Below, piece by piece: positions 16,800 to 25,236 of a stretch of DNA of 64,000 nucleotides (the first letter of the stretch is position 1; each line of letters starts with the position of its first letter). This stretch comes from Nitrosopumilus sp. BACL13 MAG-121220-bin23 (GTDB lineage: Archaea; Thermoproteota; Nitrososphaeria; Nitrososphaerales; Nitrosopumilaceae), in the NCBI GenBank assembly GCA_001437625.1, contig LIAL01000001.1, positions 3,393-67,392 on the forward strand. The letters run 5' to 3'. The translations under genes and the position numbers were made by a program. Under the pieces are notes generated by a model, which searched no databases, was not told the DNA's origin, and worked only from the letters and a program-made list of their open reading frames with translations.

Positions 16800-16890
16800 T
16801 TCATTTCATTCTCTTAAGCCATGACGATAAAGCATATTGGCTACTCGTCATTATTCCGATATCCAAAAAATTGTTTCAGGTATAATAAAC
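16800..16890 (-). promoter_or_regulatory. Promoter and structured 5' leader of the DEAD-box helicase gene
   Basis: Read on the minus strand, a TATA-like TTTATTATAC lies at about 16880-16889, which puts transcription start near 16858. That leaves a leader of about 58 nt before the ATG at 16799. The leader carries a perfect 7-bp inverted repeat, ATGACGA (16851-16845) and TCGTCAT (16827-16821), around a 17-nt loop. A hairpin here could expose or hide the start region. Regulation is inferred. Confidence 0.45.
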
Positions 16891-16895
16891 GCTTC

Positions 16896-17705
16896 TTATT
16901 TTATTTTTTTTAATTGAGTCTCTATAATACCTTTAAAATTTTCAAAAGGATGTGCTCCTTTTAATTCAATAAATCCAATTTCATCATTTCCAATAAAAAA
17001 TCCTGGTGTCCCTGAAATCCCATACGCTCTACCGTCATCTAGATCTTTTTGAATTTCTTTGTCATATTTTCCATTTCTCAGACAAGAATCAAATTTTTCT
17101 TCTTCTATCTCCATTTCTAATGAATATTGATTAAATAAAATAATCACATTATCTGTATTTTTACTGTTCCATTCATTTTGGTTTTCAAATAATTTATCGT
17201 GCATTTCTTTAAATTTCCCTTGCTCATTTGCACATTCTGCTGCTGTTGATGCTATCCATGCGTTAGAATGAATACTTTGAATTGGAAAATCTCTGAACAC
17301 TAATTTGACTTTACCTTTTTTGATATATTCCTCCGTAATTTTTGGAAGTGTCTGTATGTGGAATTTTGCACAAAATGGACATTGAAAATCTGAAAATTCT
17401 ATTATTGTGATTGGTGCATTTGAATCTCCTATGATTGGATCATTATCTGCTGATATTTTTAGTTCAATAATTGGTTTGTTTGAAGGTAGTTTGTTTTGAA
17501 GAATTTTTAATTCTAATTTTGCAATTGCCTCGTTTAGTTCTTCTTGTGAAATTTGATTTGAATCTAAATTTGATATGTGTAATCCTCCAAGAAATGCTGC
17601 AACTCCTATGACTATGATGATTGTCATGATTAATCCATTAAATGTTGATTTTTTCACTATTTTTTCATTTTTTTTAATTCTATCTTCAAAATTTTCTGAA
17701 GTCAA
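16896..17705 (-). CDS. Membrane-anchored DsbA-family thiol oxidoreductase
   Basis: 269 residues from a TTG at 17705. A TM helix at about 24-43 (LIMTIIIVIGVAAFLGGL) anchors the protein. A coiled linker leads to a DsbA/thioredoxin_4 domain starting APITIIEFSDFQCPFCAKFH with active-site Cys109-Pro-Phe-Cys112. The cis-Pro motif is SGTPGFFIG. These proteins form or isomerise disulphides in exported proteins. Such DsbA-like proteins are numerous in ammonia-oxidising archaea. It precedes tRNA-Thr on the same strand. Confidence 0.9.
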   Translation of the reverse strand: MTSENFEDRIKKNEKIVKKSTFNGLIMTIIIVIGVAAFLGGLHISNLDSNQISQEELNEAIAKLELKILQNKLPSNKPIIELKISADNDPIIGDSNAPITIIEFSDFQCPFCAKFHIQTLPKITEEYIKKGKVKLVFRDFPIQSIHSNAWIASTAAECANEQGKFKEMHDKLFENQNEWNSKNTDNVIILFNQYSLEMEIEEEKFDSCLRNGKYDKEIQKDLDDGRAYGISGTPGFFIGNDEIGFIELKGAHPFENFKGIIETQLKKIK

Positions 17706-17787
17706 ATATTCTATTTTAAAATTTAGTGTACTTATTCGTATTGCATCTTTTTAAAAAATGTCTATTTTCTTTTTTAAAAATTAAAAG

Positions 17788-17861
17788 AGCCAATGACGGG
17801 ATCTGAACCCATGACCTACTGATTACAAATCAGTTGCTCTACCAGGCTGAGCTACATTGGC
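17788..17861 (-). tRNA. tRNA-Thr (anticodon TGT)
   Basis: Minus-strand sequence GCCAATG...CATTGGC gives a 7-bp acceptor stem with discriminator U. The D-arm holds AGCTCAGCCTGGTAGAGC. The anticodon arm is ACTGA-TTTGTAA-TCAGT, so the anticodon is TGT (Thr, codon ACA). The T-arm is ATGGGTTCAGATCCCGT. Length 74 nt, no intron, and CCA is not encoded. Confidence 0.95.
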
Positions 17862-17977
17862 ACGAAATAAAATAAAATTTTTCAAGCTTTAAAGTGTTGC
17901 CTGAGGCGCTGTTTTTACTTTTAAAAATAATTGATTTACCTGTCAACTTATAATATTGTGTCTTTTTGATATTTTAT

Positions 17978-18214
17978 ATGAGATACATCGAGCCAACTAA
18001 AGTTAAGGTTCTAATGATAATGTTTTTTGCAACTGGGGCAGTTGGTGTACTTGTTGGATTATCTGGTGTTACCCCGCCTAATTTGAAAATTATGATCACT
18101 CTCATGAGTATAATCAATATTGGACTTGGTGCTTTCTTCACATTCATCTATTTGACTCAAATTCAAGGCGAACCTGATGCAAGAAAGAAAAAGAGAAAGC
18201 AAAAATTAGATTAA
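17978..18214 (+). CDS. Small two-TM membrane protein, unknown
   Basis: 78 residues from the ATG at 17978; a TTG 12 bp upstream is in frame but less likely. TM segments lie at about 10-30 (VKVLMIMFFATGAVGVLVGL) and 38-60, followed by a basic cytoplasmic tail (ARKKKRKQKLD). It lies between tRNA-Thr and pdaD, 63 bp before the latter on the same strand. No family is recognised. Confidence 0.65.
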   Translation: MRYIEPTKVKVLMIMFFATGAVGVLVGLSGVTPPNLKIMITLMSIINIGLGAFFTFIYLTQIQGEPDARKKKRKQKLD

Positions 18215-18277
18215 TTTCGTCTTTTATCTTCTTAGAATTAAAGTATAAATAATAATTGTTTTGTCTGAAATTCAGAA

Positions 18278-18829
18278 ATGTTGGATTTAGTAGCTAAGGA
18301 ATTATTTCTTACAAAAGGCAAGGGTGTACATGAAGATAGATTAACTAGTTTTGAATATGCCCTAAGAGATGCAGGTATTGCTGGAACTAACCTTGTACTG
18401 ATTTCTAGTATATTTCCACCCAAGGCTAAATTGATTTCTCGTAAAGAAGGTTTGAAAAAAATTAAACCTGGCCAAATTTTATTTACAATATATTCCAAAA
18501 ATCAAACTAAAGAACCCTATCGGGTTTGCTCTGCATCTGTTGGGATTGCACAACCAAAAGATACTGAGCGATATGGATATCTATCTGAATACGAATCTTT
18601 TGGTCAAAATGAAATTCAAGCAGGTGATTATGCTGAAGATATTGCTGCACAAATGCTGGCATCCTCATTGGGAATCCCTTTTGATGCTGATAAAGACTGG
18701 GATGAAAAAAGACAACAATGGTTAATTTCTGGTAAAATTTACAATACTCACAATACGACCCAATCTACTAAAGGTGACAAAGATGGAAAATGGACCACTG
18801 TTTTTGCAGCTGCCGTACTTTTAGTTTAA
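18278..18829 (+). CDS. pdaD: Pyruvoyl-dependent arginine decarboxylase
   Basis: 183 residues. The self-cleavage motif is LVLISSIFPP. Cleavage between Ser43 and Ser44 would make the N-terminal pyruvoyl group on the alpha chain. The beta chain includes TKGKGVHEDRLTSFEYALRD with the conserved residues around it, and the end has GKWTTVFAAAVLL. The enzyme converts arginine to agmatine, the first step of archaeal polyamine synthesis and of agmatidine formation for tRNA-Ile. It converges with no gap (18829/18830) on the gene that follows. Confidence 0.93.
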   Translation: MLDLVAKELFLTKGKGVHEDRLTSFEYALRDAGIAGTNLVLISSIFPPKAKLISRKEGLKKIKPGQILFTIYSKNQTKEPYRVCSASVGIAQPKDTERYGYLSEYESFGQNEIQAGDYAEDIAAQMLASSLGIPFDADKDWDEKRQQWLISGKIYNTHNTTQSTKGDKDGKWTTVFAAAVLLV

Positions 18830-19987
18830 TTATTTTTTATATCCTTTAAGATAAAATATCGCTGCCCCAATTGAAACTATTGTTATTATAATTATAACTA
18901 CAATGGATTCGTCTAATTCTATTTCTTTAGACTGTAGATTACTTCCCCCTAATGAGAATTTCATTTCATTTTCATTTATTGATATGTTTTCTCCAAAAAT
19001 AAATTTCCCTTGAATTGTTTCTCCTCTCTGAGGATCAAAAATCCATCCTTTTTTTGCAATCTCTATTGGCATTTCCATTCCATCTATCTTTTGTGTTGGT
19101 ATGATATCTCCCTTAACATCTGACACATTTGTTTCGTCATTTGATATTATCACTATTTGAAATATTGAATTTAGTGGATAATTTCCTGAAGAAAAATAAT
19201 TTGATCTATTTAGATTCTCTATGTTAAAAAATTCAAGAGGGTTGATTTTTGGTGTTACTTTTTCCATTTGACTTGTAATTGGACTATTTACTGAAACCCT
19301 TAATTGTAAAAGTGATTTTGATTCTAGTGGTGTTATTGAAAATGACATTTTAGCATTTTGTTTCATTGAGAGTATTTTTGCATTATCGTAGAATCCTCCT
19401 CCATCTCTAATTGATTTTGAAAGTAGCATTGATGATAATTTACCATACATTGAACCTGTATCCTCCATTGGCATTGTGTATACTGCTGAAATTGTACCAC
19501 TACCTGAAATAATACCTGATGTGTCTAATGCCTGATTTGTGTCATCATTTGTGTGGATGTATACTTGAAAAAATTTAGCATTCGTATCAAAAACCCGATT
19601 CACTGCATCTATGTATGAATCCGCTATTTCTCTGGTGTTATCCTGTATTGCAAAAATACCTTTGTCTTCTGGACTTCTTTCTATGTTGATAATTATGCAT
19701 GATTGATCATAGACTCCTAATGTACAATTATTTTGATTTGTTATGACAACTGCTTGAATTCTTTTACTTTCTCTTATTTTTTGTTCTAATTCTGTTGGAA
19801 TTATAATTTCTTGAATGTTAGAACTTGATAATGTGATTGATGTTATGCTCTCAAAATTTATTTTTTTATCTATGATTACCTGTGCTGATTCTTGAAATGT
19901 TGCTAAACCTATTTCTTGTGAATGTGCATAATTTGTTGAAATACCTGCAATTCCAATTATGGCTATGATTAATATTATTTTTAACAT
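18830..19987 (-). CDS. Exported protein with C-terminal TM anchor, unknown
   Basis: 385 residues. A signal peptide at about 1-23 (LKIILIIAIIGIAGISTNYA) and a C-terminal TM helix (VVIIIITIVSIGAAIFYLKG) with basic KK end place the bulk of the chain outside the membrane. A Cys pair occurs at CTLGVYDQSC. The body is Ser/Ile-rich and beta-like, with no known domain seen. The direct repeat TCATCATA occurs twice upstream of its ATG on the minus strand. It probably belongs to a thaumarchaeal surface-protein group. Confidence 0.65.
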   Translation of the reverse strand: MLKIILIIAIIGIAGISTNYAHSQEIGLATFQESAQVIIDKKINFESITSITLSSSNIQEIIIPTELEQKIRESKRIQAVVITNQNNCTLGVYDQSCIIINIERSPEDKGIFAIQDNTREIADSYIDAVNRVFDTNAKFFQVYIHTNDDTNQALDTSGIISGSGTISAVYTMPMEDTGSMYGKLSSMLLSKSIRDGGGFYDNAKILSMKQNAKMSFSITPLESKSLLQLRVSVNSPITSQMEKVTPKINPLEFFNIENLNRSNYFSSGNYPLNSIFQIVIISNDETNVSDVKGDIIPTQKIDGMEMPIEIAKKGWIFDPQRGETIQGKFIFGENISINENEMKFSLGGSNLQSKEIELDESIVVIIIITIVSIGAAIFYLKGYKK

Positions 19988-20110
19988 ATGATGACCATCG
20001 TATGATGAAATATTAAATTTACTTATCTTTAATTATCCTATTTTTAACACACTCTTATGGTTATCTGTTTTTTAGAGCCTCTTATTTTGATGTGTGCCCT
20101 CTCTGAATAA

Positions 20111-20683
20111 ATGGCATTAATTCCTATACTTGTTGAAAGTTTCAATGATCCTTTAATCCAATTAATTGTAATTTTAACCACATTTGGAATTGGATTGTCA
20201 CAAGGAATCATTTTAGGTAGGGCAATTCTTCAAAGATTCCCTCGTTTACAAAATCATGTAAAAACTGTATCCTTCACATTCTTTATTTTATTTTTAATAA
20301 ATGCCGTTCTTAGTGTTCCACGTTTTCAATCCCCGACAAAAATTGATTTAACTAATTTATCTGTGGCTAGTAGCGGAGATGTAGTTTCTTCAGTATTTTT
20401 GATTTTTGGAATGAATACTGGATTTCTAACTGTATTAGCTATTTCTATTATGGTCATGACTTTTGTTGTTTTAAAATTTACAAATCTACACGGAATTGTA
20501 AAGGGATTTGTTTTCTTTTTTAGTGCATTATTACTGATTTTTACTGCCTTGAGTAGATTCACTGATCTTACTCCCAGCACTTTTGAAGTTCTACTTTATT
20601 TTCTTTATCAATTAGGAATTACAATTGGAATTTTATTAGGCACGATAAGAAAAATTAAACCTAAAAAATTAGACTTAAAATAA
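20111..20683 (+). CDS. Multi-pass membrane protein (about 5 TM), paralogue of 4328-5014
   Basis: 190 residues with TM segments at about 15-36, 51-70, 92-120, 128-147 and 157-178, and a basic tail (RKIKPKKLDLK). The C-terminal segment aligns by eye with the membrane protein at 4328-5014. No transporter or enzyme motif was recognised. The stop is followed within 10 bp by a TATA-like element for the candidate RNA at 20720. Confidence 0.65.
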   Translation: MALIPILVESFNDPLIQLIVILTTFGIGLSQGIILGRAILQRFPRLQNHVKTVSFTFFILFLINAVLSVPRFQSPTKIDLTNLSVASSGDVVSSVFLIFGMNTGFLTVLAISIMVMTFVVLKFTNLHGIVKGFVFFFSALLLIFTALSRFTDLTPSTFEVLLYFLYQLGITIGILLGTIRKIKPKKLDLK

Positions 20684-20719
20684 TTCAAAGGTTTAAATCA
20701 TATTATTTTTGATACAGAA

Positions 20720-20790
20720 ATGACATCGAATTCAAACCGTTCGGGGAACAAGCCGGTAGTCCATGCGTTGGACTACCGGCCCCATTATTC
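20720..20790 (+). ncRNA. Candidate structured small RNA (GC-rich, 12-bp hairpin)
   Basis: A GC-rich island in very AT-rich DNA. Positions 20752-20763 (GCCGGTAGTCCA) pair perfectly with 20769-20780 around the loop TGCGT. GGG at 20743-20746 can extend the helix with CCC at 20781-20783, leaving an AACAA bulge. A TATA-like TTTAAATC at 20692-20699 predicts a start near 20720. Archaeal termination does not usually need hairpins, so an RNA gene is favoured over a terminator. It matches no RNA family I know. Confidence 0.5.
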
Positions 20791-20851
20791 TAAAATTTAA
20801 AAAAACTATTCCTGGCAATCCTTTATAGATAAAATAATTTTAATCACAATT

Positions 20852-21310
20852 ATGAATAAATTTATCACAATTGGTGATGAAAAAGTAAGCGTTACTGAAA
20901 TAGAAAATGCAAAAACTATTCCTGAATTATTGCAATCTAGAGTTCAATATGCCATTTTGGATCAACTAAATGACATGGTTGCTCGAACTGGAATGGGAAA
21001 TCCTGATGAAGTTAAAAAACTAGTCCTTCGAGATATCGCTTTTACACGAGGTGGATATTCTTCTTCTTTTACTTTTCAAATGGCTAATCAGGCAGTCAAT
21101 ATCACTGAAGTTGATTTTACAAGTGAAAAAAATATCTCTGAATTATTGACGTTAAGAGTTCAATATGCAATCTTGGATCAACTCAATCATTTACTTTCTC
21201 AATCTGATAACCCTGATTATTCATTAAAAAAAATTAAAGACTCACTTGTTTTAGACATTTCAAAAATTATTGATACTTTTACTCCCACAAAAAATAGTGA
21301 TGATAATTAA
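20852..21310 (+). CDS. Protein with internal tandem duplication, unknown
   Basis: 152 residues made of two similar halves. About 24-42 (IPELLQSRVQYAILDQLNDM) and about 98-116 (ISELLTLRVQYAILDQLNHL) are nearly identical, each followed by a helix and a short strand. The N-terminus is beta-like (KFITIGDEKVSVTEIE). It has an ATG start and no TM segment. It has no known family; duplication suggests a pseudo-symmetric dimer-like fold. Confidence 0.6.
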   Translation: MNKFITIGDEKVSVTEIENAKTIPELLQSRVQYAILDQLNDMVARTGMGNPDEVKKLVLRDIAFTRGGYSSSFTFQMANQAVNITEVDFTSEKNISELLTLRVQYAILDQLNHLLSQSDNPDYSLKKIKDSLVLDISKIIDTFTPTKNSDDN

Positions 21311-21342
21311 CATAATTTTAAAATATAATTTTAAACTTCGAT

Positions 21343-23115
21343 CTAATTTAATGATGACAGTACTTTGACTTGCTCACTGACATAATCAAAACCTTCTTGC
21401 CAAAATTTGGGTGATTTGATGTCAAATCCGTGCTCTAATAGTAATTTTTCTGGTTTTTTTGAACCACCAGCTGCTAAAATATCCATATATGATTTTACAA
21501 AATCATTTCCTTCTTTTTTATATCTCTGGAATAGGGATAATGCTAACAAATTCCCAAATGAGTATGCATAGCAATAAAATGGTGTGTGGTAAAAATGTGG
21601 GATACAACTCCACTCAATTGCAAAATCTTCTGAGATATTCACTGAATTACCAAATTGCTCTTTCAAGTTTTGCAAGTACATCTTTGAAATTTCATCTATT
21701 GTGGTTCCTTTACCAATTTGTTCATGTGCATCAACTTCAAAAATTGTGAAATATGATTGTCTGAGTATTGTTGCATAGAGATCATCAATCTTTTCAGATA
21801 ACATGATCTTCTTTTGATCATCTGATATCTTATCTGCTAAGTTATCATAAAGTAACAATTCTGAAAATGTTGATGCTGTTTCAGCTAACGGCAATGGTGC
21901 ATCTTGAACAAGAATTGATCTGTCTTGTGCTGCCTGACTATGTACTGCATGACCTAATTCATGAGCTAAAGTAAAAACATCTCTTGATTTACCTGTAAAA
22001 TTTACCAAAACATATGGTGTGATTTTTGGAGTGAGTGTGCTACAGAATGCTCCATCTCTTTTTCCTGGCCTAATTGATGAATCAATATGATTCTCATTGA
22101 ATACTTTTCTAGCATACTCTTCTAGAGTACTACTAAACTTTCCAAGTGACTCAAATACCAATTTTACAGATTGATTATACGAATAATTTTTTTCTTTAAT
22201 TTTTGCTGCTGCTGGTGCATAAAGATCATACCTTTGTAATTTTTTCATGTTTAGCATTTTTGCTTTTTGAAGGAAAAATTTTTGAAATACAGTTGAGTTT
22301 TTTCGGCAAATTGAAAGAAGCGATTCTATTGTTTTATCATCTACATCATTAGCAATATTTCTCATTGATATTGGAGTTTTGTACCCTCTAAGTTCTATTC
22401 CTTCATCTTTCCAATTAAGAACAATATTTTGATAAATTTCACCAATAACTCCTTTGTTTTCTTCATATTTACTTAGAATTGTTTTGTAAGCTGTTTCTCT
22501 AATTTTTGGATTTGTACTTCTAACATAATTTGTTAGTTCTTCTCTTGTCATTGTTTTTGTTTTGTTGCCAATTTTCATTTTGTATTCATAGACATTGGTT
22601 ATTTTATCATACAATTTTACTAGTGCTGAAATCCCTGTAACATCTAATGTGTTTATGATTTTTTCTTCTGATTCACTTAATGCATATTTTGCAAATAATC
22701 TTTTGTATGCTAAATATTCTTTTAGCTCTCCTGTGTCCTCCATTAATCGTTTAGCATTTTTTTCATCTACTTGTGTTTTCCACCATAAATCAAAAAATAA
22801 AATTTTGTTTGAAATTTCTGAACCTAATTTTGACATTTGAGTCATTAACGAAGTTGCTTCATCTGATTGAGTGTCTGCTGAATATGCAAGTGATGCATAT
22901 CCTCCAATTTTACTCATCTTATGTGAAATTTCTTCAACTTGTTGTAGGATTATTTTAAATTGCTTAGATGTCATTTTTGAGTTTAAATTAATTTTAATTT
23001 TTTCAAATTTCTTTGCTTGATTTTCTAAATCTTTAATTTGTTTTTTAAATGCAGGACTTTTTGGATTTTTTGCTAATTCTGATAAATCCCATTTACCTAA
23101 TTCGTACTCTGACAT
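21343..23115 (-). CDS. pepF: Oligoendopeptidase F (M3 metallopeptidase)
   Basis: 590 residues, the usual size for PepF. The zinc site HELGH is at residues 385-389 within VFTLAHELGHAVHSQAA. The third ligand region LAETASTFSELLLYD follows, and the C-terminal HFYHTPFYCYAYSFGNLLAL is characteristic of the family. It cleaves short peptides in the cytosol. The minus-strand ATG is at 23115 and a 63-bp gap separates it from the RAM-domain gene upstream. No unusual residues seen. Confidence 0.95.
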   Translation of the reverse strand: MSEYELGKWDLSELAKNPKSPAFKKQIKDLENQAKKFEKIKINLNSKMTSKQFKIILQQVEEISHKMSKIGGYASLAYSADTQSDEATSLMTQMSKLGSEISNKILFFDLWWKTQVDEKNAKRLMEDTGELKEYLAYKRLFAKYALSESEEKIINTLDVTGISALVKLYDKITNVYEYKMKIGNKTKTMTREELTNYVRSTNPKIRETAYKTILSKYEENKGVIGEIYQNIVLNWKDEGIELRGYKTPISMRNIANDVDDKTIESLLSICRKNSTVFQKFFLQKAKMLNMKKLQRYDLYAPAAAKIKEKNYSYNQSVKLVFESLGKFSSTLEEYARKVFNENHIDSSIRPGKRDGAFCSTLTPKITPYVLVNFTGKSRDVFTLAHELGHAVHSQAAQDRSILVQDAPLPLAETASTFSELLLYDNLADKISDDQKKIMLSEKIDDLYATILRQSYFTIFEVDAHEQIGKGTTIDEISKMYLQNLKEQFGNSVNISEDFAIEWSCIPHFYHTPFYCYAYSFGNLLALSLFQRYKKEGNDFVKSYMDILAAGGSKKPEKLLLEHGFDIKSPKFWQEGFDYVSEQVKVLSSLN

Positions 23116-23178
23116 TATTTTTATTATTTTTTAACTATTAAAAAATGAATGTCTTTTAATTTTTTAATTCTATTTTTT

Positions 23179-23715
23179 TTAGATAACTTCTGCTTCTTGT
23201 TCTTTAATTATGTTCAATGTCATACTAGTTTTGAGATTTGGTAATCCTCTGATCGCTCTAGTTATCACATCTTGTAAAACCTCTTCACATGATGACTCAA
23301 TTCTACAAATTACATCATAATATCCAAAAACTACGTCTGCTTCTTTTACTTCTGGTATTTTACAAATATTTTTTAATATTGTATATTCTTGACCCTTTTC
23401 ACAATGAAATACAACATATGCCTGACTACTGTTTTTCCCTAACATTGCACCTACTAGTTTTTCTGATATTTGGAATAATTCTCCAGACTCTGAACTTGTT
23501 AATGTCATACTGGTTTGAATTTTTGGTATTTTTCGAATTTTCTGTGTAACAATTTCTTGAATTTTTTTATCTGTTGTACATTCAATTTGTGCTACAATAT
23601 CGTACAATCCAAATGTTCCATGAGCCTCTTTTATTCCAACTATTTTTTTTAATTCTTGAATAACCTCTTTTTCTTCTCCTAATTTACAATTCATCATAAC
23701 GTATGCTTTTGACAT
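23179..23715 (-). CDS. Tandem Lrp/AsnC ligand-binding (RAM) domain protein, no HTH
   Basis: 178 residues containing two RAM domains: residues about 3-75 (AYVMMNCKLGEEKEVIQELK, then FGLYDIVAQIE, then SMTLTS) and about 97-172 (AYVVFHCEKGQEYTILKNIC, then FGYYDVICRIE, then SMTLNI). No DNA-binding domain is attached. A fused dimer is expected, which could assemble with the single-RAM protein at 15166-15399. Likely a ligand sensor. Family is clear, target unknown. Confidence 0.85.
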   Translation of the reverse strand: MSKAYVMMNCKLGEEKEVIQELKKIVGIKEAHGTFGLYDIVAQIECTTDKKIQEIVTQKIRKIPKIQTSMTLTSSESGELFQISEKLVGAMLGKNSSQAYVVFHCEKGQEYTILKNICKIPEVKEADVVFGYYDVICRIESSCEEVLQDVITRAIRGLPNLKTSMTLNIIKEQEAEVI

Positions 23716-23825
23716 TAATATCGCATCCCTTTGTAAATTTTATTTTGAATAATCATCTAAAACTTTATACAAAAATAGCATAAAAGTTTTCACAGATAAC
23801 TTTGTAATAATTTCAAGTTTTCTAA

Positions 23826-24089
23826 CTAAAATCCGTAATATTCTTCATGGATATAACACCATTTCCAAATATTATCCGGGGTGGATTTCATTATTGGATG
23901 ACCTGTTTCCTCAAAATGTTTTGTTGCATGCTTTCCTATTGATGAATCACAACAACCTACATGCCCACATGTTAAACACATTCGAAGAGCAACTGTAGGT
24001 AGGTGTTGTTTTTTACATTCTTCACAGTATTTTGTATTTGGTAAAATATTTTCTTTTTTTTGTAGAAAATGTTGACAATCTTTTTGCAT
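23826..24089 (-). CDS. UBP-type (ZnF-UBP) zinc-finger protein
   Basis: 87 residues. CEEC, then CLTCGHVGCCDSSIGKHATK, then HFEETGHPIM follow the exact order of the ZnF-UBP (PAZ/BUZ) domain, including the terminal W-x-YC-xH segment (WKWCYIHEEYYGF). In eukaryotes this fold binds the free C-terminus of ubiquitin. Here it stands alone in an archaeon. It starts 4 bp after the stop of ppa on the same strand, so the two are probably cotranscribed. Ligand is unknown. Confidence 0.85.
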   Translation of the reverse strand: MQKDCQHFLQKKENILPNTKYCEECKKQHLPTVALRMCLTCGHVGCCDSSIGKHATKHFEETGHPIMKSTPDNIWKWCYIHEEYYGF

Positions 24090-24093
24090 TTTT

Positions 24094-24633
24094 CTAATCT
24101 TTTTTTAGAGTATCATTGTATCTTTTAATGGATTCAACAATTACTGCCTTGGCGTCTTTTGCTGATTTCCATCCTATAATTTCTACTTTTTTTCCTTCTA
24201 ATTCCTTGTATACTTCGAAAAAATGAGCAATCTCTAAACGATTATGATCTTCCATATCTGAAGTGTCTACTGTTTTTAAATATCTTGGATCATTTGTTGA
24301 AACACAAATAATTTTATCATCTGATTCCCCATCATCGTTCATTTGCAATAGTCCTATTGGTCTTGATTCTATTAAAACACCTGGATATGTTGGATTTGTA
24401 ACTAATACTAGTGCATCCAATGGATCTCCGTCTTCAGATAATGTCTGTGGGATGAGTCCATAATCTCCTGGATAATGAAATGGTGAAAATAACACTCTAT
24501 CTAATTTTATTATATTATGTTCTTTATCATATTCGTATTTGTTCATTGAACCTTTTGGTATCTCCACTATAACGTTAATTTTTTCTGGAATATCTGGACC
24601 TGTTTCAATATCGTGCCAAAGGTTTTTACTCAT
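24094..24633 (-). CDS. ppa: Inorganic pyrophosphatase (family I)
   Basis: 179 residues. Signature motifs: VIVEIPKGSMNKYEYDKEHN (about 22-41), FHYPGDYGLIPQT, and the metal-binding DGDPLDALVL (Asp-x-Asp-Pro-x-Asp). It hydrolyses PPi from biosynthetic reactions to phosphate in the cytosol. Length and order match soluble family I enzymes. The downstream UBP zinc finger begins 4 bp after it. Confidence 0.96.
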   Translation of the reverse strand: MSKNLWHDIETGPDIPEKINVIVEIPKGSMNKYEYDKEHNIIKLDRVLFSPFHYPGDYGLIPQTLSEDGDPLDALVLVTNPTYPGVLIESRPIGLLQMNDDGESDDKIICVSTNDPRYLKTVDTSDMEDHNRLEIAHFFEVYKELEGKKVEIIGWKSAKDAKAVIVESIKRYNDTLKKD

Positions 24634-24742
24634 TTTCTAGATGTCATAATTATTCCTCAGTATATGAATTCTGTGAATATTTTTTAAAATTTCTTAAACA
24701 TTTCATATATAATTATTGAGACCATCTGGATTTAATCTAATT

Positions 24743-25171
24743 CTATACAGTTGGATTTGTATTTGGAATTACCTTGAATATCTTTACAGTATAATCTCCA
24801 TAAAAGATATCTTTGGATTCTCCTGTATTGTGGTCTAATGTTCTAGCTCTAAACTTGTATTCGTATGACCCATCACCTTTGGTGTCTACCTGTGCTACAT
24901 GAACTGGTTCATTTTCTTTGTAAAATTGAATTATTACTGGATATCTTTCAATTACCTCTGAAGCTGTACCCCACACTTTACCCCATGGTAATTTGTTATT
25001 TTCAGGAACCGTCATAGTAACTGTGGTTACCTCTAAACTCATTTTATCATTAATTGGTCTTACATTGATACTATTTTGATCTGTTTGTGCAATGACATCG
25101 TTTGGAGCAATCATTACTACAAACACGGTCATTATTGATGCGATTATCAGTAAATTCATTTTTGTATTCAT
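24743..25171 (-). CDS. Small exported beta-rich protein, unknown
   Basis: 142 residues. The signal peptide is about 1-28 (NLLIIASIMTVFVVMIAPND with a cleavable AQT end). The mature part has beta-strand character (KMSLEVTTVTMTVPENNKLP; PVIIQFYKENEPVHVAQVDT; SYEYKFRAR; YTVKIFKVIP), reading like one Ig/fibronectin-like domain. Many similar small exported proteins occur in thaumarchaeal genomes. Function is unknown. Confidence 0.65.
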   Translation of the reverse strand: MNTKMNLLIIASIMTVFVVMIAPNDVIAQTDQNSINVRPINDKMSLEVTTVTMTVPENNKLPWGKVWGTASEVIERYPVIIQFYKENEPVHVAQVDTKGDGSYEYKFRARTLDHNTGESKDIFYGDYTVKIFKVIPNTNPTV

Positions 25172-25236
25172 TTCAAATTATGTTGTTTTAATCTCACTTA
25201 AATAATTTATTACCAACTTCTACTAGTTCTTTATTT

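Noticed and set aside
16817..16851. Pseudoknot in the helicase leader (AGCC loop with GGCT after the stem)
   Set aside because: There are no bases to span the 7-bp stem, so the geometry is not feasible; only the hairpin is kept.
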